64,000 bases of DNA from the NCBI RefSeq assembly GCF_003611465.1, contig NZ_RAXV01000004.1:1-64000 (forward strand), written 5' to 3'. Made by a program: the position numbers and the translations under genes. Shown here piece by piece: positions 1 through 9,091 of this stretch. How positions within the stretch are numbered: the stretch's first letter is position 1; every line of letters begins with the position of its first letter. The notes beneath the pieces were generated by a model. The model worked only from the letters and a program-made list of their open reading frames with translations, ran no database searches and had not been told where the DNA came from. The stretch comes from Acinetobacter tianfuensis (GTDB lineage: Bacteria; Pseudomonadota; Gammaproteobacteria; Pseudomonadales; Moraxellaceae).

Positions 1-26
1 GTCCTTTAGGTCGGGGAGGAAGTCAA

Positions 27-1046
27 TTAACGCTTGCTGTTATAAATTTGGTCAAATACCGCACCATTCACAAAGTGAGCCTGCTGAGCTTTAGCCCAGC
101 CGCCAAATACCTCATCAATAGTGAACGTTTTTAATGGCGGGAACTGAGATTTATATTTCGCCAATACTTTTGCATCACGCGGACGGTAGAAATATTTTGC
201 AGCCATTTCTTGACCTAACGGTGAATATAAATAGTTGATATAGCCTTGAGCCAACCACTTATTACCATTTTTCTCTACCGTGCGGTCAACAATTGCAACT
301 GAAGGTTCAGTCAAAATTGATATTGAAGGATAAACAATATCAAACTTGCCTTTACCCAAAGCTTTTTGAGTAACTAATGCCTCGTTTTCCCAAGTCAGCA
401 GCACATCACCAATACCGCGCTCTGCAAATGTTGTCATAGACGCGCGCGCCGCCGAATCCATCACTTTCACATTGCCGTACATTTTGCCGACAAAATCTTT
501 CGCCTTAGCATCGTTGCCGCCCGGCTGTTTCAGCGCATAGCCCCAAGCAGATAAATAAACCCAACGCGGCAAACCGCCTGTTTTCGGGTTTGGCGTAATA
601 ATTTGTACACCCGGCTTAGTCAAATCAGACCAGTCCTTAATACCTTTAGGGTTGCCTTTACGCACCATGAAAACAATCGTTGAAGTATATGGCGCTGAAT
701 TATGCGGAAATTCTTTTTGCCAGCCCGGCTGAATTTGACCAGATTTTACAATTTCCTCAATATCATTCGCTAAAGCCAAAGTCACGACATCACCTTTCAA
801 ACCGTCAACGACAGAACGGGCTTGCTTGCCAGAACCGCCATGCGACTGTTTAAAATCAACCGTTTTCCCAGTACGCGATTCCCAGTACGCGCCAAATGAT
901 TTGTTGAATTCATCATAAAATTCACGCGTTGCATCATAAGATACATTTAAAAACTGACGGTCCGCAGCTTGTGCCGCTGCCGCAGACAAAGACAAACCAG
1001 CGGTCAGCAATACTGCGCTAAATAGCGATTTTAATTGGGTTTTCAT
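27..1046 (-). CDS. sbp: Sulfate ABC transporter periplasmic substrate-binding protein
   Basis: The product binds sulfate (possibly thiosulfate) in the periplasm and delivers it to the CysTWA-type importer. It is 339 aa from the chosen ATG at 1046. The first 27-28 residues form a signal peptide: a Lys start, a hydrophobic core and a cleavage site of the AQA-ADRQ type. The mature part opens with FLNVSYDATREFYDEFN and includes KQSHGGSGKQARSVV, typical of the Sbp/CysP family, and the length is normal for the family. Reading can extend upstream to a TTG at 1070 or an ATG at 1064, but those would place eight or six residues ahead of the signal peptide, so 1046 is preferred. Permease genes, if linked, lie beyond the left edge. 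Telling Sbp from CysP needs a phylogeny. Confidence 0.93.
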   Translation of the reverse strand: MKTQLKSLFSAVLLTAGLSLSAAAAQAADRQFLNVSYDATREFYDEFNKSFGAYWESRTGKTVDFKQSHGGSGKQARSVVDGLKGDVVTLALANDIEEIVKSGQIQPGWQKEFPHNSAPYTSTIVFMVRKGNPKGIKDWSDLTKPGVQIITPNPKTGGLPRWVYLSAWGYALKQPGGNDAKAKDFVGKMYGNVKVMDSAARASMTTFAERGIGDVLLTWENEALVTQKALGKGKFDIVYPSISILTEPSVAIVDRTVEKNGNKWLAQGYINYLYSPLGQEMAAKYFYRPRDAKVLAKYKSQFPPLKTFTIDEVFGGWAKAQQAHFVNGAVFDQIYNSKR

Positions 1047-1284
1047 AGGACTGAAACAAATCATATTCAATGCTGCTGACTATATGAAATAAAACCATGA
1101 ACTGCAATTCACATTTATTTTTCACAGCGCCTCACAGTCAGCCACCTCTCTTCTAGCACTTTGTTTTTACTCATAAAAAAAAGAAAACAATCTACTTTTT
1201 CGCAATATATAGTATTTTATGCATTATTTATGAAAAAAAATGGATAACAAAGCCGCATATCTTGCTTTTCAAAAAAATTGATGT

Positions 1285-1730
1285 TTATTTTTGATCACTA
1301 TAAATTTGATCAAAAATAGCGCCATTTACAAAATGAGCTTTTTGCGCTTTGGCCCAGCCTCCAAAAACGTTATCAATAGTAAAAGTCTGAACCTTAGGAC
1401 ATTGCGCTGCATATTTTTGAGATAACCTTTTACCAATGTTTATCAATCTGTCCCGTATGCACAATTTCATCAATATCATTCACCAAAGCCAAAGTCACAA
1501 CATCGGCTTACAGTCCTGCCGCCACCGCACGCGCCTGTTTTCTTGAACCGCCATACGACTGTTTAAAATTGATTTCTTGGTCTGTGCGCCGTTTCCAAAA
1601 AGCGCCAAATTCCTGATAAAACTCATGTGTAGGGTCATACAAAATATTTAAAAAAGCCCTTACTGGCATACAGCTGCGCAGACGCCCCGCTTAAATATGC
1701 CAAAACACTCAGTGCAATTATTTTTTTCAT
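1285..1730 (-). pseudogene. Decayed sulfate-binding protein paralogue
   Basis: This is the remnant of a second sbp-like gene, in the same orientation as the intact one. The N-terminus starts at the ATG at 1728-1730 with a signal-peptide-like stretch, then frameshifts near FLNILYDPT. It continues in another frame through FYQEFGAFWKRRTDQEINF and KQSYGGSRKQARAVAAGL, where a stop codon replaces the expected Lys. It goes on as ADVVTLALVNDIDEIV and then jumps to the C-terminal segment QTFTIDNVFGGWAKAQKAHF and FVNGAIFDQIY. About 200 codons of the middle are missing. Only a 64-codon piece (1285-1479) is still open. Alignment to the neighbour at 27-1046 is clear at both ends, so this is an old duplication or paralogue that has decayed. 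Confidence 0.9.
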
Positions 1731-2102
1731 TTTGTACCGCTCATTTGGTTATTGAAATGAACTATATAAACCCAAACAATTTTACATAATATACAACCTA
1801 TATAATTGATTTATATTAAATTACACCTATATACATCTTAAAAACTTCTAATAGCATACATGTAAATGCTATAATTCAGCGTCTGGCTCTCCATCCTCTC
1901 TACATAGTTATTTGCTACAAAGTAACAATTAAACATTTGTCGATGTATTCACGTAACTGATATCTTAGATTTATTATTTTTTTGTAAAAAATGTGACGCA
2001 GTTCTACTTTTTAAATGCATTAAATGATTAAATCGTAGTATTAGTATTAAAAAACACCAAAAATTAGCAACCATTCATTTCAAATGAGGGGACGTTTGAA
2101 CC
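1731..2102. other. AT-rich intergenic region
   Basis: No coding frame is convincing here. An inverted repeat with 7-bp arms (ATAGCAT at 1851-1857, ATGCTAT at 1866-1872) lies in the middle. A 6-bp arm repeat (TCATTT at 2075-2080, AAATGA at 2082-2087) touches the GAGGGGA ribosome-binding site of the next gene. The region presumably holds the promoter of the gene at 2103, but no strong -35/-10 pair was seen. Confidence 0.4.
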
Positions 2103-2393
2103 ATGAAATTATTTACAGCTTTAAGTTTCGGCATTTTTTTCAGTATCGCGCAAACAGGCCATACTGCTGCCATCAGTAAAACAGCGAATAGCAAAGTCAC
2201 TATGCCTGCTGAAAAAACATCATTAATTGAAAAAGCCCTTACACAGCAAAAAATGGATGATAAAAAGCGTTCAGATGAAAGCTTAAAAGCCGTGACATCT
2301 TTTAAAACAGCGCCTGCGCAAAGCTTTTTTGCTTCACAAAATCAAAGCTTCAGCCGTTTTGTACAAGCGCTGTTTGCAACAAACGCATCATAA
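2103..2393 (+). CDS. Small exported protein of unknown function
   Basis: A 96-aa product whose first ~22 residues look like a signal peptide (MKLFTALSFGIFFSIAQTGHTAA). The mature part is short, polar and rich in Lys, Ser, Thr and Ala, with no Cys and no motif I recognise. The ribosome-binding site GAGGGGA at about 2086-2092 supports the start. The gene stands alone, followed by a good terminator at 2457-2502. It is probably periplasmic; function unknown. Confidence 0.7.
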   Translation: MKLFTALSFGIFFSIAQTGHTAAISKTANSKVTMPAEKTSLIEKALTQQKMDDKKRSDESLKAVTSFKTAPAQSFFASQNQSFSRFVQALFATNAS

Positions 2394-2456
2394 TTATTTA
2401 AATAAATCCTAGCCAGATGAGTGTTGACGGCTGCTTTCCCCCAAGCTGCCGCTGCG

Positions 2457-2503
2457 CCTGATCACTGAATGTTGAATTAAGCATTAAGTGATCAGGCTTT
2501 TTC
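2457..2503 (+). terminator. Rho-independent terminator
   Basis: A 10-bp perfect stem (CCTGATCACT at 2457-2466, AGTGATCAGG at 2487-2496) with a 20-nt loop is followed by CTTTTTC. It ends the transcript of the small exported protein just before gltX. Confidence 0.8.
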
Positions 2504-2543
2504 GTTATAATAGCCCCCATTGCATTCAGATTTATAATTGATT

Positions 2544-4052
2544 ATGACTGTCCGTACTCGTATTGCACCTTCTCCTACAGGCTTCCCTCACGTTGGTACT
2601 GCCTACATTGCACTGTTCAACTTATGTTTTGCCAAACAGCATGGCGGTGAGTTTATTCTTCGTATTGAAGATACTGATCAGCTTCGCTCTACCCCTGAAT
2701 CTGAAAAAATGATTCTGGACTCATTGCGCTGGTTGGGCTTGAACTGGGCTGAAGGTCCTGATGTCGGCGGCCCGCATGCACCATACCGCCAATCTGAACG
2801 TATGGACATTTATAAACAGTACGCACTTGAGCTGGTTGAAAAAGGCCATGCTTTTTACTGCTTCGCAACTGCAGAAGAGTTAGATCAAATGCGTGCTGAA
2901 CAGCAAGCGCGCGGTGAATCTCCTCGTTATGACGGCCGCGGGCTTTTACTTTCTGAAGAAGAAGTACAGCGCCGCTTAGCTGCTGGTGAAGCGCATGTCA
3001 TCCGCATGAAAGTACCAACTGAAGGTATTTGCGTATTTAACGACATGCTTCGCGGTGATGTGGAAATTCCATGGGCGCAAGTGGACATGCAAATTTTGCT
3101 TAAAACGGACGGCTTGCCAACTTACCACCTCGCAAACGTGGTTGATGACCATCTCATGGAAATCACACACGTCATCCGCGGTGAAGAATGGATTCCATCT
3201 GCGCCTAAACATCAGCTGCTTTACCAATACTTTGGCTGGGACATGCCTGTGCTTTGCCACATGCCGCTGCTGCGCAACCCAGATAAGTCAAAATTATCAA
3301 AACGTAAAAATCCAACATCAATTAACTACTACAAAGATATTGGCGTACTGCCGGAAGCTTTGCTGAACTACTTAGGCCGCATGGGCTGGTCTATGCCGGA
3401 CGAAAGCGAAAAATTCACTTTGGCTGAGATGATCGAAAACTTCGACATTAACCGCGTATCTTTAGGCGGCCCGATTTTTGATGTCGAAAAACTGAATTGG
3501 CTTAATGGCCAATGGATCAAAGCGCTGTCACCAAGCGACTTGCTTGATACATTGCTTGCTTGGAAAGCGGATCGTGCAAAACTGGAAGAAATTGCAGCTG
3601 CAATTCAGCCGCGTATCAATTTGCTGTCAGAAGCAGTGAATTGGTCTGCTCATTACTTCAACCACTTCCCTGCGCTTTCAAAAGAACAGTTTGCAAGCAA
3701 GAAGCTGACTGAAGAACAAGTTCGTCAAAGCCTGCAGTTTGCTATTTGGCGCCTTGAAAGCCTGTTCACATGGAATAACGACACTGTCAGCCAAACACTG
3801 ATGGACTTGGCTGCACAAATGGAAGTTAAACTTCGTGACTTCATGCCTGCATTCTTTATTGCAATTGCTGGTTCAACAGCATCAACCCCAGTCATGCAGA
3901 CTATGGTAACTATTGGCCCTGATCTAACCTTCGCCCGTCTGCGTAATGCGCTTGAAATTGTTGGCGGTCCAAGCAAAAAAGAAGTAAAAGTCTGGGAAAA
4001 ACGCAATGAAAGCTTAAAATTGCCGAAAAATGATGCAGTTGATGAAGCTTAA
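2544..4052 (+). CDS. gltX: Glutamate--tRNA ligase
   Basis: The cytoplasmic class I synthetase charges tRNA-Glu with glutamate. The 502-aa product begins [20 protein letters not shown], containing the HIGH-type signature near residues 7-20, and has the KLSKRKNP (KMSKS-type) loop near residue 250. Further family blocks are RFAPSP-like [23 protein letters not shown] and [13 protein letters not shown]. The reading frame is open from a TTG at 2538, but the ATG at 2544 gives the standard N-terminus. Its substrate tRNA-Glu gene lies only 160 bases downstream, although a separate promoter drives the tRNAs. Length is normal. Confidence 0.97.
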   Translation: MTVRTRIAPSPTGFPHVGTAYIALFNLCFAKQHGGEFILRIEDTDQLRSTPESEKMILDSLRWLGLNWAEGPDVGGPHAPYRQSERMDIYKQYALELVEKGHAFYCFATAEELDQMRAEQQARGESPRYDGRGLLLSEEEVQRRLAAGEAHVIRMKVPTEGICVFNDMLRGDVEIPWAQVDMQILLKTDGLPTYHLANVVDDHLMEITHVIRGEEWIPSAPKHQLLYQYFGWDMPVLCHMPLLRNPDKSKLSKRKNPTSINYYKDIGVLPEALLNYLGRMGWSMPDESEKFTLAEMIENFDINRVSLGGPIFDVEKLNWLNGQWIKALSPSDLLDTLLAWKADRAKLEEIAAAIQPRINLLSEAVNWSAHYFNHFPALSKEQFASKKLTEEQVRQSLQFAIWRLESLFTWNNDTVSQTLMDLAAQMEVKLRDFMPAFFIAIAGSTASTPVMQTMVTIGPDLTFARLRNALEIVGGPSKKEVKVWEKRNESLKLPKNDAVDEA

Positions 4053-4064
4053 TTCATTTTTTAG

Positions 4065-4093
4065 TTGACGTGCGGGCGTTATATCCATAATAT
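4065..4093 (+). promoter_or_regulatory. Sigma-70 promoter for the tRNA-Ala/tRNA-Glu pair
   Basis: A -35 box TTGACG (4065-4070), a 17-base spacer and a -10 box TAATAT (4088-4093) are followed by a GC-rich AGCGCTCAC discriminator. GC-rich discriminators are typical of growth-rate-controlled stable RNA promoters. The position, 17 bases before the tRNA, fits. Assigned by eye. Confidence 0.6.
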
Positions 4094-4109
4094 AGCGCTC
4101 ACACAGACT

Positions 4110-4185
4110 GGGGTCATAGCTCAGTTGGTAGAGCGCTACAATGGCATTGTAGAGGTCAGGAGTTCGATCCTCCTTGACTCCACCA
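4110..4185 (+). tRNA. tRNA-Ala (GGC)
   Basis: A 76-nt cloverleaf with encoded CCA. The acceptor arms are GGGGTCA and TGACTCC, with one G-U. The D arm contains AGCTCAGTTGGTAGAGC, the anticodon stem is CTACA/TGTAG with loop ATGGCAT (anticodon GGC), and the T arm is AGGAGTTCGATCCTCCT. Confidence 0.96.
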
Positions 4186-4215
4186 TACAACCGTTTTACT
4201 TGTGTTGCCTCACTT

Positions 4216-4291
4216 GTCCCTATCGTCTAGAGGCCTAGGACATCGCCCTTTCACGGCGGTAACCGGGGTTCGAATCCCCGTAGGGACGCCA
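4216..4291 (+). tRNA. tRNA-Glu (TTC)
   Basis: A 76-nt cloverleaf with encoded CCA, starting GTCCCTATCGTCTAGAGGCC and nearly identical to enterobacterial tRNA-Glu. The anticodon loop CCTTTCA gives TTC and the T arm is CCGGGGTTCGAATCCCCG. It is co-transcribed with the tRNA-Ala 30 bases upstream. Confidence 0.97.
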
Positions 4292-4330
4292 TATTTAAGA
4301 ACGCTAAGCTTAAGTTTAGCAATCTTATAA

Positions 4331-4362
4331 AAAAGCTCAAGCATAACGACTTGGGCTTTTTT
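4331..4362 (+). terminator. Terminator of the tRNA operon
   Basis: AAAAGCTCAAG (4331-4341) pairs with CTTGGGCTTTT (4350-4360) with one G-U pair, and a T-run follows. Confidence 0.75.
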
Positions 4363-4457
4363 ATTGCCTAAAAATTTTCAACATTTACATCCTGCTGTTT
4401 TTGCTTTCTGCATGATTCAGTCTAAAATAACACATAGATTAAAAATATGGAGTTGCA

Positions 4458-4799
4458 ATGCAATACCGCTGCCCTAAATGCCAAAGCCCTAAAATTATGC
4501 CCATTGCACAAGCAGGCGCAGCAGCACCGCGCCCAAATGTGCCTAAAAGTTTAGTTTTTCTTATTCCGCTAATTTTTATTTTACTGATTTTAGTTTTAAT
4601 CAGCATCATAATGTGGATTTTTGGCAATGGCGCTGGCAGTACTTTGCAATCTGCTACTGTCGTTGTATTTATCCTCAGCGTCATCGCCGGGTTCCTGTTC
4701 TACCGCGACTTGCCTGATTTCAAAATTTCCATGCAAGGCTTTATGCAGAACCAGAAAAAATGGAAATGCCGCGAATGCAGCCACGAGTGGGAACTTTAA
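4458..4799 (+). CDS. Zinc-ribbon protein with two membrane segments
   Basis: A 113-aa product. Its N-terminus is YRCPKCQSPK and its C-terminus is WKCRECSHEWEL, so two CxxC pairs at opposite ends could close one zinc ribbon. Between them are two hydrophobic segments (about residues 32-53 and 62-80), giving a hairpin in the inner membrane with both Cys pairs on the same, probably cytoplasmic, side. A GGAG ribosome-binding site sits at about 4449. Function unknown. The gene is convergent with czcD, whose 3' end lies 22 bases away. Confidence 0.75.
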   Translation: MQYRCPKCQSPKIMPIAQAGAAAPRPNVPKSLVFLIPLIFILLILVLISIIMWIFGNGAGSTLQSATVVVFILSVIAGFLFYRDLPDFKISMQGFMQNQKKWKCRECSHEWEL

Positions 4800-4821
4800 G
4801 TCCCGCTCAATGCATGCCAGC

Positions 4822-5760
4822 TTAATGCTGGTGTGCATGCTCCTCTTCATCCGAATGCTTATGTCCATGTGATTGCGCAGCGCATTCATCGTCTTCTATC
4901 TGCAGCGTCATTTCAGTAATGCCGTGCTCATGACTTAACATTTCCCAAGCAGCAGTGTATAACGCATTACGGTCCGCTTGAGGCGCATATACATGCACAG
5001 TCAAATGAATATTCTTTGAAGTGACTGCCCATACTTTGAGCTGATGTATACCTTCCACACCTTTTAATGCCAGCAAATCATTGCGCAGCGACTCAATATC
5101 AATTTCTTCAGGCACACCTTCCAGCAGAATATTAATGCTTTGCTTAAGCAATACCAATGTCCTTGGCAGCACCCAAAAACCAATCAGCACAGCAATAAGC
5201 GTATCAACCCACATCCAGCCCGTAAAATAAATCAATACCGCGCCAATAATAACACCCACTGAACCCAATGCATCACTCAGAACCTCAAGATATGCACCCT
5301 TTACATTCAAGCTGTCTTGGGAGCTTGAAAACAAAATACGCATCGAAATCAAGTTGATGATCAAACCAATGACCGCAACAATCATCATTCCCATACTTTG
5401 AATTTCGGGCGGCGTAGAAAAGCGCTGATAAGCCTCATAAAGAATATAAATCGCCACAGCAAAGAGCATCATGGCATTAAACAAAGCCGCCAGAATCTCA
5501 AAACGCTGATAGCCAAATGTGCGTTTATTGTCTGCGGGGAGTTTCCCTATTTTTATCGCAACCAACGCAATAGCAAGTGCCGCGGCATCGGTAAACATAT
5601 GCGCCGCATCTGATAACAGCGCCAAACTTTGCGTCATGAATCCCGCAATGACTTCGATAATCAAAAACGTACTGGTGAGCGCCAAAGCAAAACTTAATTT
5701 TTTCGCATTAGCTTCCGTCACAACAGCATGACTGTGGTCATGCCCATGATTGTCTGCCAT
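4822..5760 (-). CDS. czcD: Cation diffusion facilitator, CzcD-type Zn/Co/Cd exporter
   Basis: An inner-membrane metal/proton antiporter that removes Zn2+ and related divalent cations. The 312-aa product has six predicted helices. TM2 carries SDAAHMFTDAAALA with the HxxxD metal site. TM5 carries GAYLEVLSDALGSVGV, where the usual His of HxxxD is Glu; from memory the Cupriavidus CzcD has the same ExxxD. The cytoplasmic C-terminal domain (LLEGVPEEIDIESL, then TVHV) is the CDF dimerisation fold. His-rich stretches at both ends (HGHDHSHAV and SHGHKHSDEEEHAHQH) are likely metal-buffering tails. GAGGAG precedes the start. It is monocistronic here. Confidence 0.9.
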   Translation of the reverse strand: MADNHGHDHSHAVVTEANAKKLSFALALTSTFLIIEVIAGFMTQSLALLSDAAHMFTDAAALAIALVAIKIGKLPADNKRTFGYQRFEILAALFNAMMLFAVAIYILYEAYQRFSTPPEIQSMGMMIVAVIGLIINLISMRILFSSSQDSLNVKGAYLEVLSDALGSVGVIIGAVLIYFTGWMWVDTLIAVLIGFWVLPRTLVLLKQSINILLEGVPEEIDIESLRNDLLALKGVEGIHQLKVWAVTSKNIHLTVHVYAPQADRNALYTAAWEMLSHEHGITEMTLQIEDDECAAQSHGHKHSDEEEHAHQH

Positions 5761-5959
5761 AACAACTCCTCAAGCAGGATTATGCTGAGCCTAGCAATTA
5801 AAAGGAATGTAATACCATTCCAATGGATAGAATTTTTTAAATTTTTCGTAACCTAAATTGTGTTCTATTTTATGATTCCCTCAAGCACATATTCGCTATG
5901 ACTTTTTGCTCAGTTTCGTTATCATTCACGCCTTAAAATGAGAAACTCAGATAATTAAA

Positions 5960-6661
5960 ATGCATCACTACACTCAATTTAGCCTGACCTTTTTACTCGT
6001 ATTTGTTCTCACTGCCTGCAATACTGTTCCTAAAAAACTCACATCCACTCATCAAAATGATCAAATTATTGCTGTTGCTAAGACCGATGATTCTCAACCT
6101 AAAATTTTATTTATAGGTGAGCAATACTCTTATCTGGCGCTCCAAGGCGGCAGTCAAATTTTTAATATCTTGCAAAATACTCAACCCGAGCAGCGGGTAT
6201 TAATTAATAGTACGCCAATCAAATTTCACATGCTTGACCAAAGCCATTTCAAAACTGAGTTGCGAATTCTCTATAACACACCCGTCAGCAAGCTTTCAAA
6301 GCGGCAAATCAATGATTTAAAAAATCTTGGATTCACACACACGCAACAGCAATGCAATACCGCACACCAAAGTCACGGCTTGCAATCATGCACCTACCCT
6401 ATTGCGAACATCGAGATGAAAGGAAGCATTCATACGCCAGTTAAAAATCAAAACAGCATTCCTTATCCAATGAAACAGCCTTACCCTATTACGGTCATTA
6501 GCAGTTCAAATACAGCCCAACCAAGCTATGTCCAAAAAATTGGCAATACAACAAAGACTATTGCAATCATACCTTTAGCGCTCACAGCAGCTGTGATTTA
6601 CGTTCCTGTTGTCATCATTGCAGCCATTGCTTCAGCAGGTGATCCTGATGCATGGCATTAA
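5960..6661 (+). CDS. Orphan lipoprotein
   Basis: A 233-aa product with a lipoprotein signal peptide ending in the lipobox LTAC at residues 17-20, followed by Asn-Thr. The body is polar. A hydrophobic segment near the C-terminus (IAIIPLALTAAVIYVPVVII, about residues 203-224) could insert in the membrane, leaving a short tail. Two Cys lie in the middle region (QQCNTAH and QSCTYP) and could form a disulfide. I do not recognise the family. The gene stands alone in AT-rich surroundings. Confidence 0.7.
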   Translation: MHHYTQFSLTFLLVFVLTACNTVPKKLTSTHQNDQIIAVAKTDDSQPKILFIGEQYSYLALQGGSQIFNILQNTQPEQRVLINSTPIKFHMLDQSHFKTELRILYNTPVSKLSKRQINDLKNLGFTHTQQQCNTAHQSHGLQSCTYPIANIEMKGSIHTPVKNQNSIPYPMKQPYPITVISSSNTAQPSYVQKIGNTTKTIAIIPLALTAAVIYVPVVIIAAIASAGDPDAWH

Positions 6662-6960
6662 GCCAATATAATGAAACTTTACAAATCAATGATAAATGGC
6701 ACTCAATACTTATTAAAAAAACTGGATCATGTCTAATCAGTTCAATTTTCCAATAAACAGCCAAATACAAAGATAAATATTTGTTTTTAATCATATTTTT
6801 TAAATCATAAAATATTTTACTTATGTTTAAGATCATGTTAATTTTCAAATAGTAATATCGCGAACACAAACAAAAAGTAACGTGTTATTACTCAGTACTT
6901 ATTTATATTCAAGAGTAGGTTACCAGAATTCTACTTTGTAACATACGAAAGGAGTTCGCT

Positions 6961-7374
6961 ATGATCAAACAAGCTATAAAAAAGATCAGTTCTGCTTTGT
7001 TACACCCTCCTGTTTCACCCGATAAAATTTATCAACCACATATTCAGGAAGCTAATCAAGATTATATTCAGGGTCAGTATTTCGAAGGCTTAGGGGTTAA
7101 GCACCATCAAGAATTTATATCTCAGACCTCAAACACACCCGCAGACCCTTCTTTCACCGATTTCCGCAATGCAATGTGGAATTTTTTAAGCGCTGCGCTC
7201 AGAGGTCATAAAGAAGCACAATATAAATTAGGTCTTGGTTATCTTAATGGTGAATTAGGGCTAGAAAGAAATTTCACCCTTGCTGAACAATGGTTAAAAA
7301 AAGCTGCAGCCCAAGGTCACACCCAAGCAAATTACACACTCAGTCACCTTCACGATGATATTGCTCTCTCTTAA
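6961..7374 (+). CDS. Small Sel1-repeat protein
   Basis: A 137-aa product. The C-terminal half holds one clear Sel1/TPR-like repeat (EAQYKLGLGYLNG, then NFTLAEQWLKKAAAQGHTQA) and the start of a second (ANYTLSHLHDD). No signal peptide was seen, so it is probably cytoplasmic. The ribosome-binding site AAGGAG at about 6950 supports the start. Sel1 proteins usually mediate protein-protein contacts; the partner is unknown. It shares a terminator with convergent ettA. Confidence 0.75.
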   Translation: MIKQAIKKISSALLHPPVSPDKIYQPHIQEANQDYIQGQYFEGLGVKHHQEFISQTSNTPADPSFTDFRNAMWNFLSAALRGHKEAQYKLGLGYLNGELGLERNFTLAEQWLKKAAAQGHTQANYTLSHLHDDIALS

Positions 7375-7383
7375 ATCAAAATA

Positions 7384-7412
7384 AAAAACCAGCCCTCAGG
7401 CTGGTTTTTTAT
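7384..7412. terminator. Bidirectional terminator between the Sel1 gene and ettA
   Basis: AAAAACCAGCC (7384-7394) and GGCTGGTTTTT (7399-7409) enclose a CTCA loop. A-runs and T-runs flank both sides, so it can serve both convergent genes. Confidence 0.85.
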
Positions 7413-7429
7413 TTCATCAAAATGGGCAA

Positions 7430-9091
7430 TTAAACGCCAATTTTGCGATATTTTTGACGCTTAGTCACAAGGTCATCACCATCGCGTTTACGGCGGTATT
7501 CTTCAAACTCAGCATAGTTACCAGTGAAGAATTCAGGTGTTTCGCCTTCAAATGACAAGATGTGCGTTGCAATACGGTCAAGGAACCAGCGGTCATGCGA
7601 GATCACCATTACAGTACCTGGGAATACAAGAATTGCATCCTCAAGCGCACGTAAAGTTTCAATGTCCAAGTCGTTCGATGGTTCATCGAGTAAGATTACG
7701 TTTGCACCCATTTGCAGGATTTTCGCAAGCTGTAAACGGTTACGCTCACCGCCTGACAATTGACCTACACGTTTTTGCTGATCTTGGCCTTTAAAGTTAA
7801 AGCGGCCGATATACGCACGAGATGCGATTTCGTATTCACCAATACGCAAGATGTCTAAACCGCCAGAAACTTCTTCCCAAACCGTTTTGTTGTCATCCAG
7901 CGTGTCACGGATCTGACCAACGTAAGCAACTTTAACCGACTCACCCAGTACGACTGTACCCGTATCTGGCTGCTGCTCGCCTGTCATCATACGGAATAAA
8001 GTTGTTTTACCTGCACCGTTCTCACCCACGATACCAACGATCGCACATGGCGGAACAACGAAGCTTAAATCTTTATACAGTGTACGGTCACCAAACGATT
8101 TACTGATGCCTTCAACTTCTACAACCTTATTACCTAGACGCGGACCAGGCGGAATGTAGATTTCAGACGTTTCGTTACGCTGTTGGAATTCACGCGAGTT
8201 AAGCTCTTCAAAACGCTCCATACGCGCTTTGTTTTTCTTTTGCTGGCCTTTCGCATTTGAACGAACCCATTCAAGTTCTTTCTTCAATGCTTTAGCAAAA
8301 GATTCTTCTTGCTTATTCTCTTGTTCTAAACGGGCATTTTTCTGCTCTAACCAAGAAGAGTAGTTGCCTTGGTATGGAATACCCATGCCGCGGTCAAGTT
8401 CAAGAATCCACTCAGCAACATTATCAAGGAAATAACGGTCATGCGTAATCGCAACGATTGTGCCCGCGAAATCTTTAAGGAAACGTTCTAACCAAGCTAC
8501 AGATGAAGCGTCTAAATGGTTCGTTGGTTCGTCTAGAAGCAGCATATCCGGCTTAGAAAGCAATAGACGGCAAAGTGCAACACGGCGGCGCTCACCGCCT
8601 GAAAGAAGCTTAACGTCAGCATCCCAAGCTGGAAGGTTCAATGCAGCTGCAGCTTGATCCATTTGGTTTGCAATATTGTGTGCATCCCAAGCATGGATAA
8701 TTGCTTCTAGCTTTTCTTGCTCTTTTGCAAGCGCATCAAAGTCAGCATCTTCAGCAGCATATTCAGCGAAAACTTCATCGAGACGCGCTAAAGCATCAAG
8801 AGGCTCACGCAAGCCATCTTCCACGTTGCCGCGAACGTCTTTAGTTTCGTCTAGAGGCGGCTCTTGCTCAAGGTAGCCAATTTTAATACCCGGCTGCGCA
8901 CGCGCTTCACCTGAGAAATCTTTGTCCACGCCCGCCATAATACGAAGCAAGGTAGATTTACCTGCACCGTTTAGACCAAGTACACCAATTTTTGCACCTG
9001 GAAAGAATGATAAAGAGATGTCTTTTAAGATTTCGCGCTTAGGCGGAACCATTTTCGACACACGGTTCATCGTGTAAATATATTGGGCCAC
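7430..9091 (-). CDS. ettA: Energy-dependent translational throttle protein, ABC-F ATPase
   Basis: A soluble ABC-F protein that binds the ribosomal E site and gates entry into elongation according to the ATP/ADP ratio. The 553-aa product has two ABC domains: Walker A GLNGAGKST near residue 40 with signature LSGGERRR, and GENGAGKTT near 355 with signature LSGGERNR. Both Walker B motifs (LLLDEPTNHLD and ILLDEPSNDLD) are intact. The inter-domain linker is rich in Lys and Glu, and the arm subdomain lies in ABC1. Length matches E. coli EttA (about 555). The start codon is GTG with GAGGAG upstream. No sign of an antibiotic-resistance ABC-F. Confidence 0.95.
   Translation of the reverse strand: MAQYIYTMNRVSKMVPPKREILKDISLSFFPGAKIGVLGLNGAGKSTLLRIMAGVDKDFSGEARAQPGIKIGYLEQEPPLDETKDVRGNVEDGLREPLDALARLDEVFAEYAAEDADFDALAKEQEKLEAIIHAWDAHNIANQMDQAAAALNLPAWDADVKLLSGGERRRVALCRLLLSKPDMLLLDEPTNHLDASSVAWLERFLKDFAGTIVAITHDRYFLDNVAEWILELDRGMGIPYQGNYSSWLEQKNARLEQENKQEESFAKALKKELEWVRSNAKGQQKKNKARMERFEELNSREFQQRNETSEIYIPPGPRLGNKVVEVEGISKSFGDRTLYKDLSFVVPPCAIVGIVGENGAGKTTLFRMMTGEQQPDTGTVVLGESVKVAYVGQIRDTLDDNKTVWEEVSGGLDILRIGEYEIASRAYIGRFNFKGQDQQKRVGQLSGGERNRLQLAKILQMGANVILLDEPSNDLDIETLRALEDAILVFPGTVMVISHDRWFLDRIATHILSFEGETPEFFTGNYAEFEEYRRKRDGDDLVTKRQKYRKIGV

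Noticed and set aside
1285..1479. Independent 64-codon protein gene
   Set aside because: It is the C-terminal fragment of a decayed sbp paralogue; its N-terminal residues come from out-of-frame sequence.
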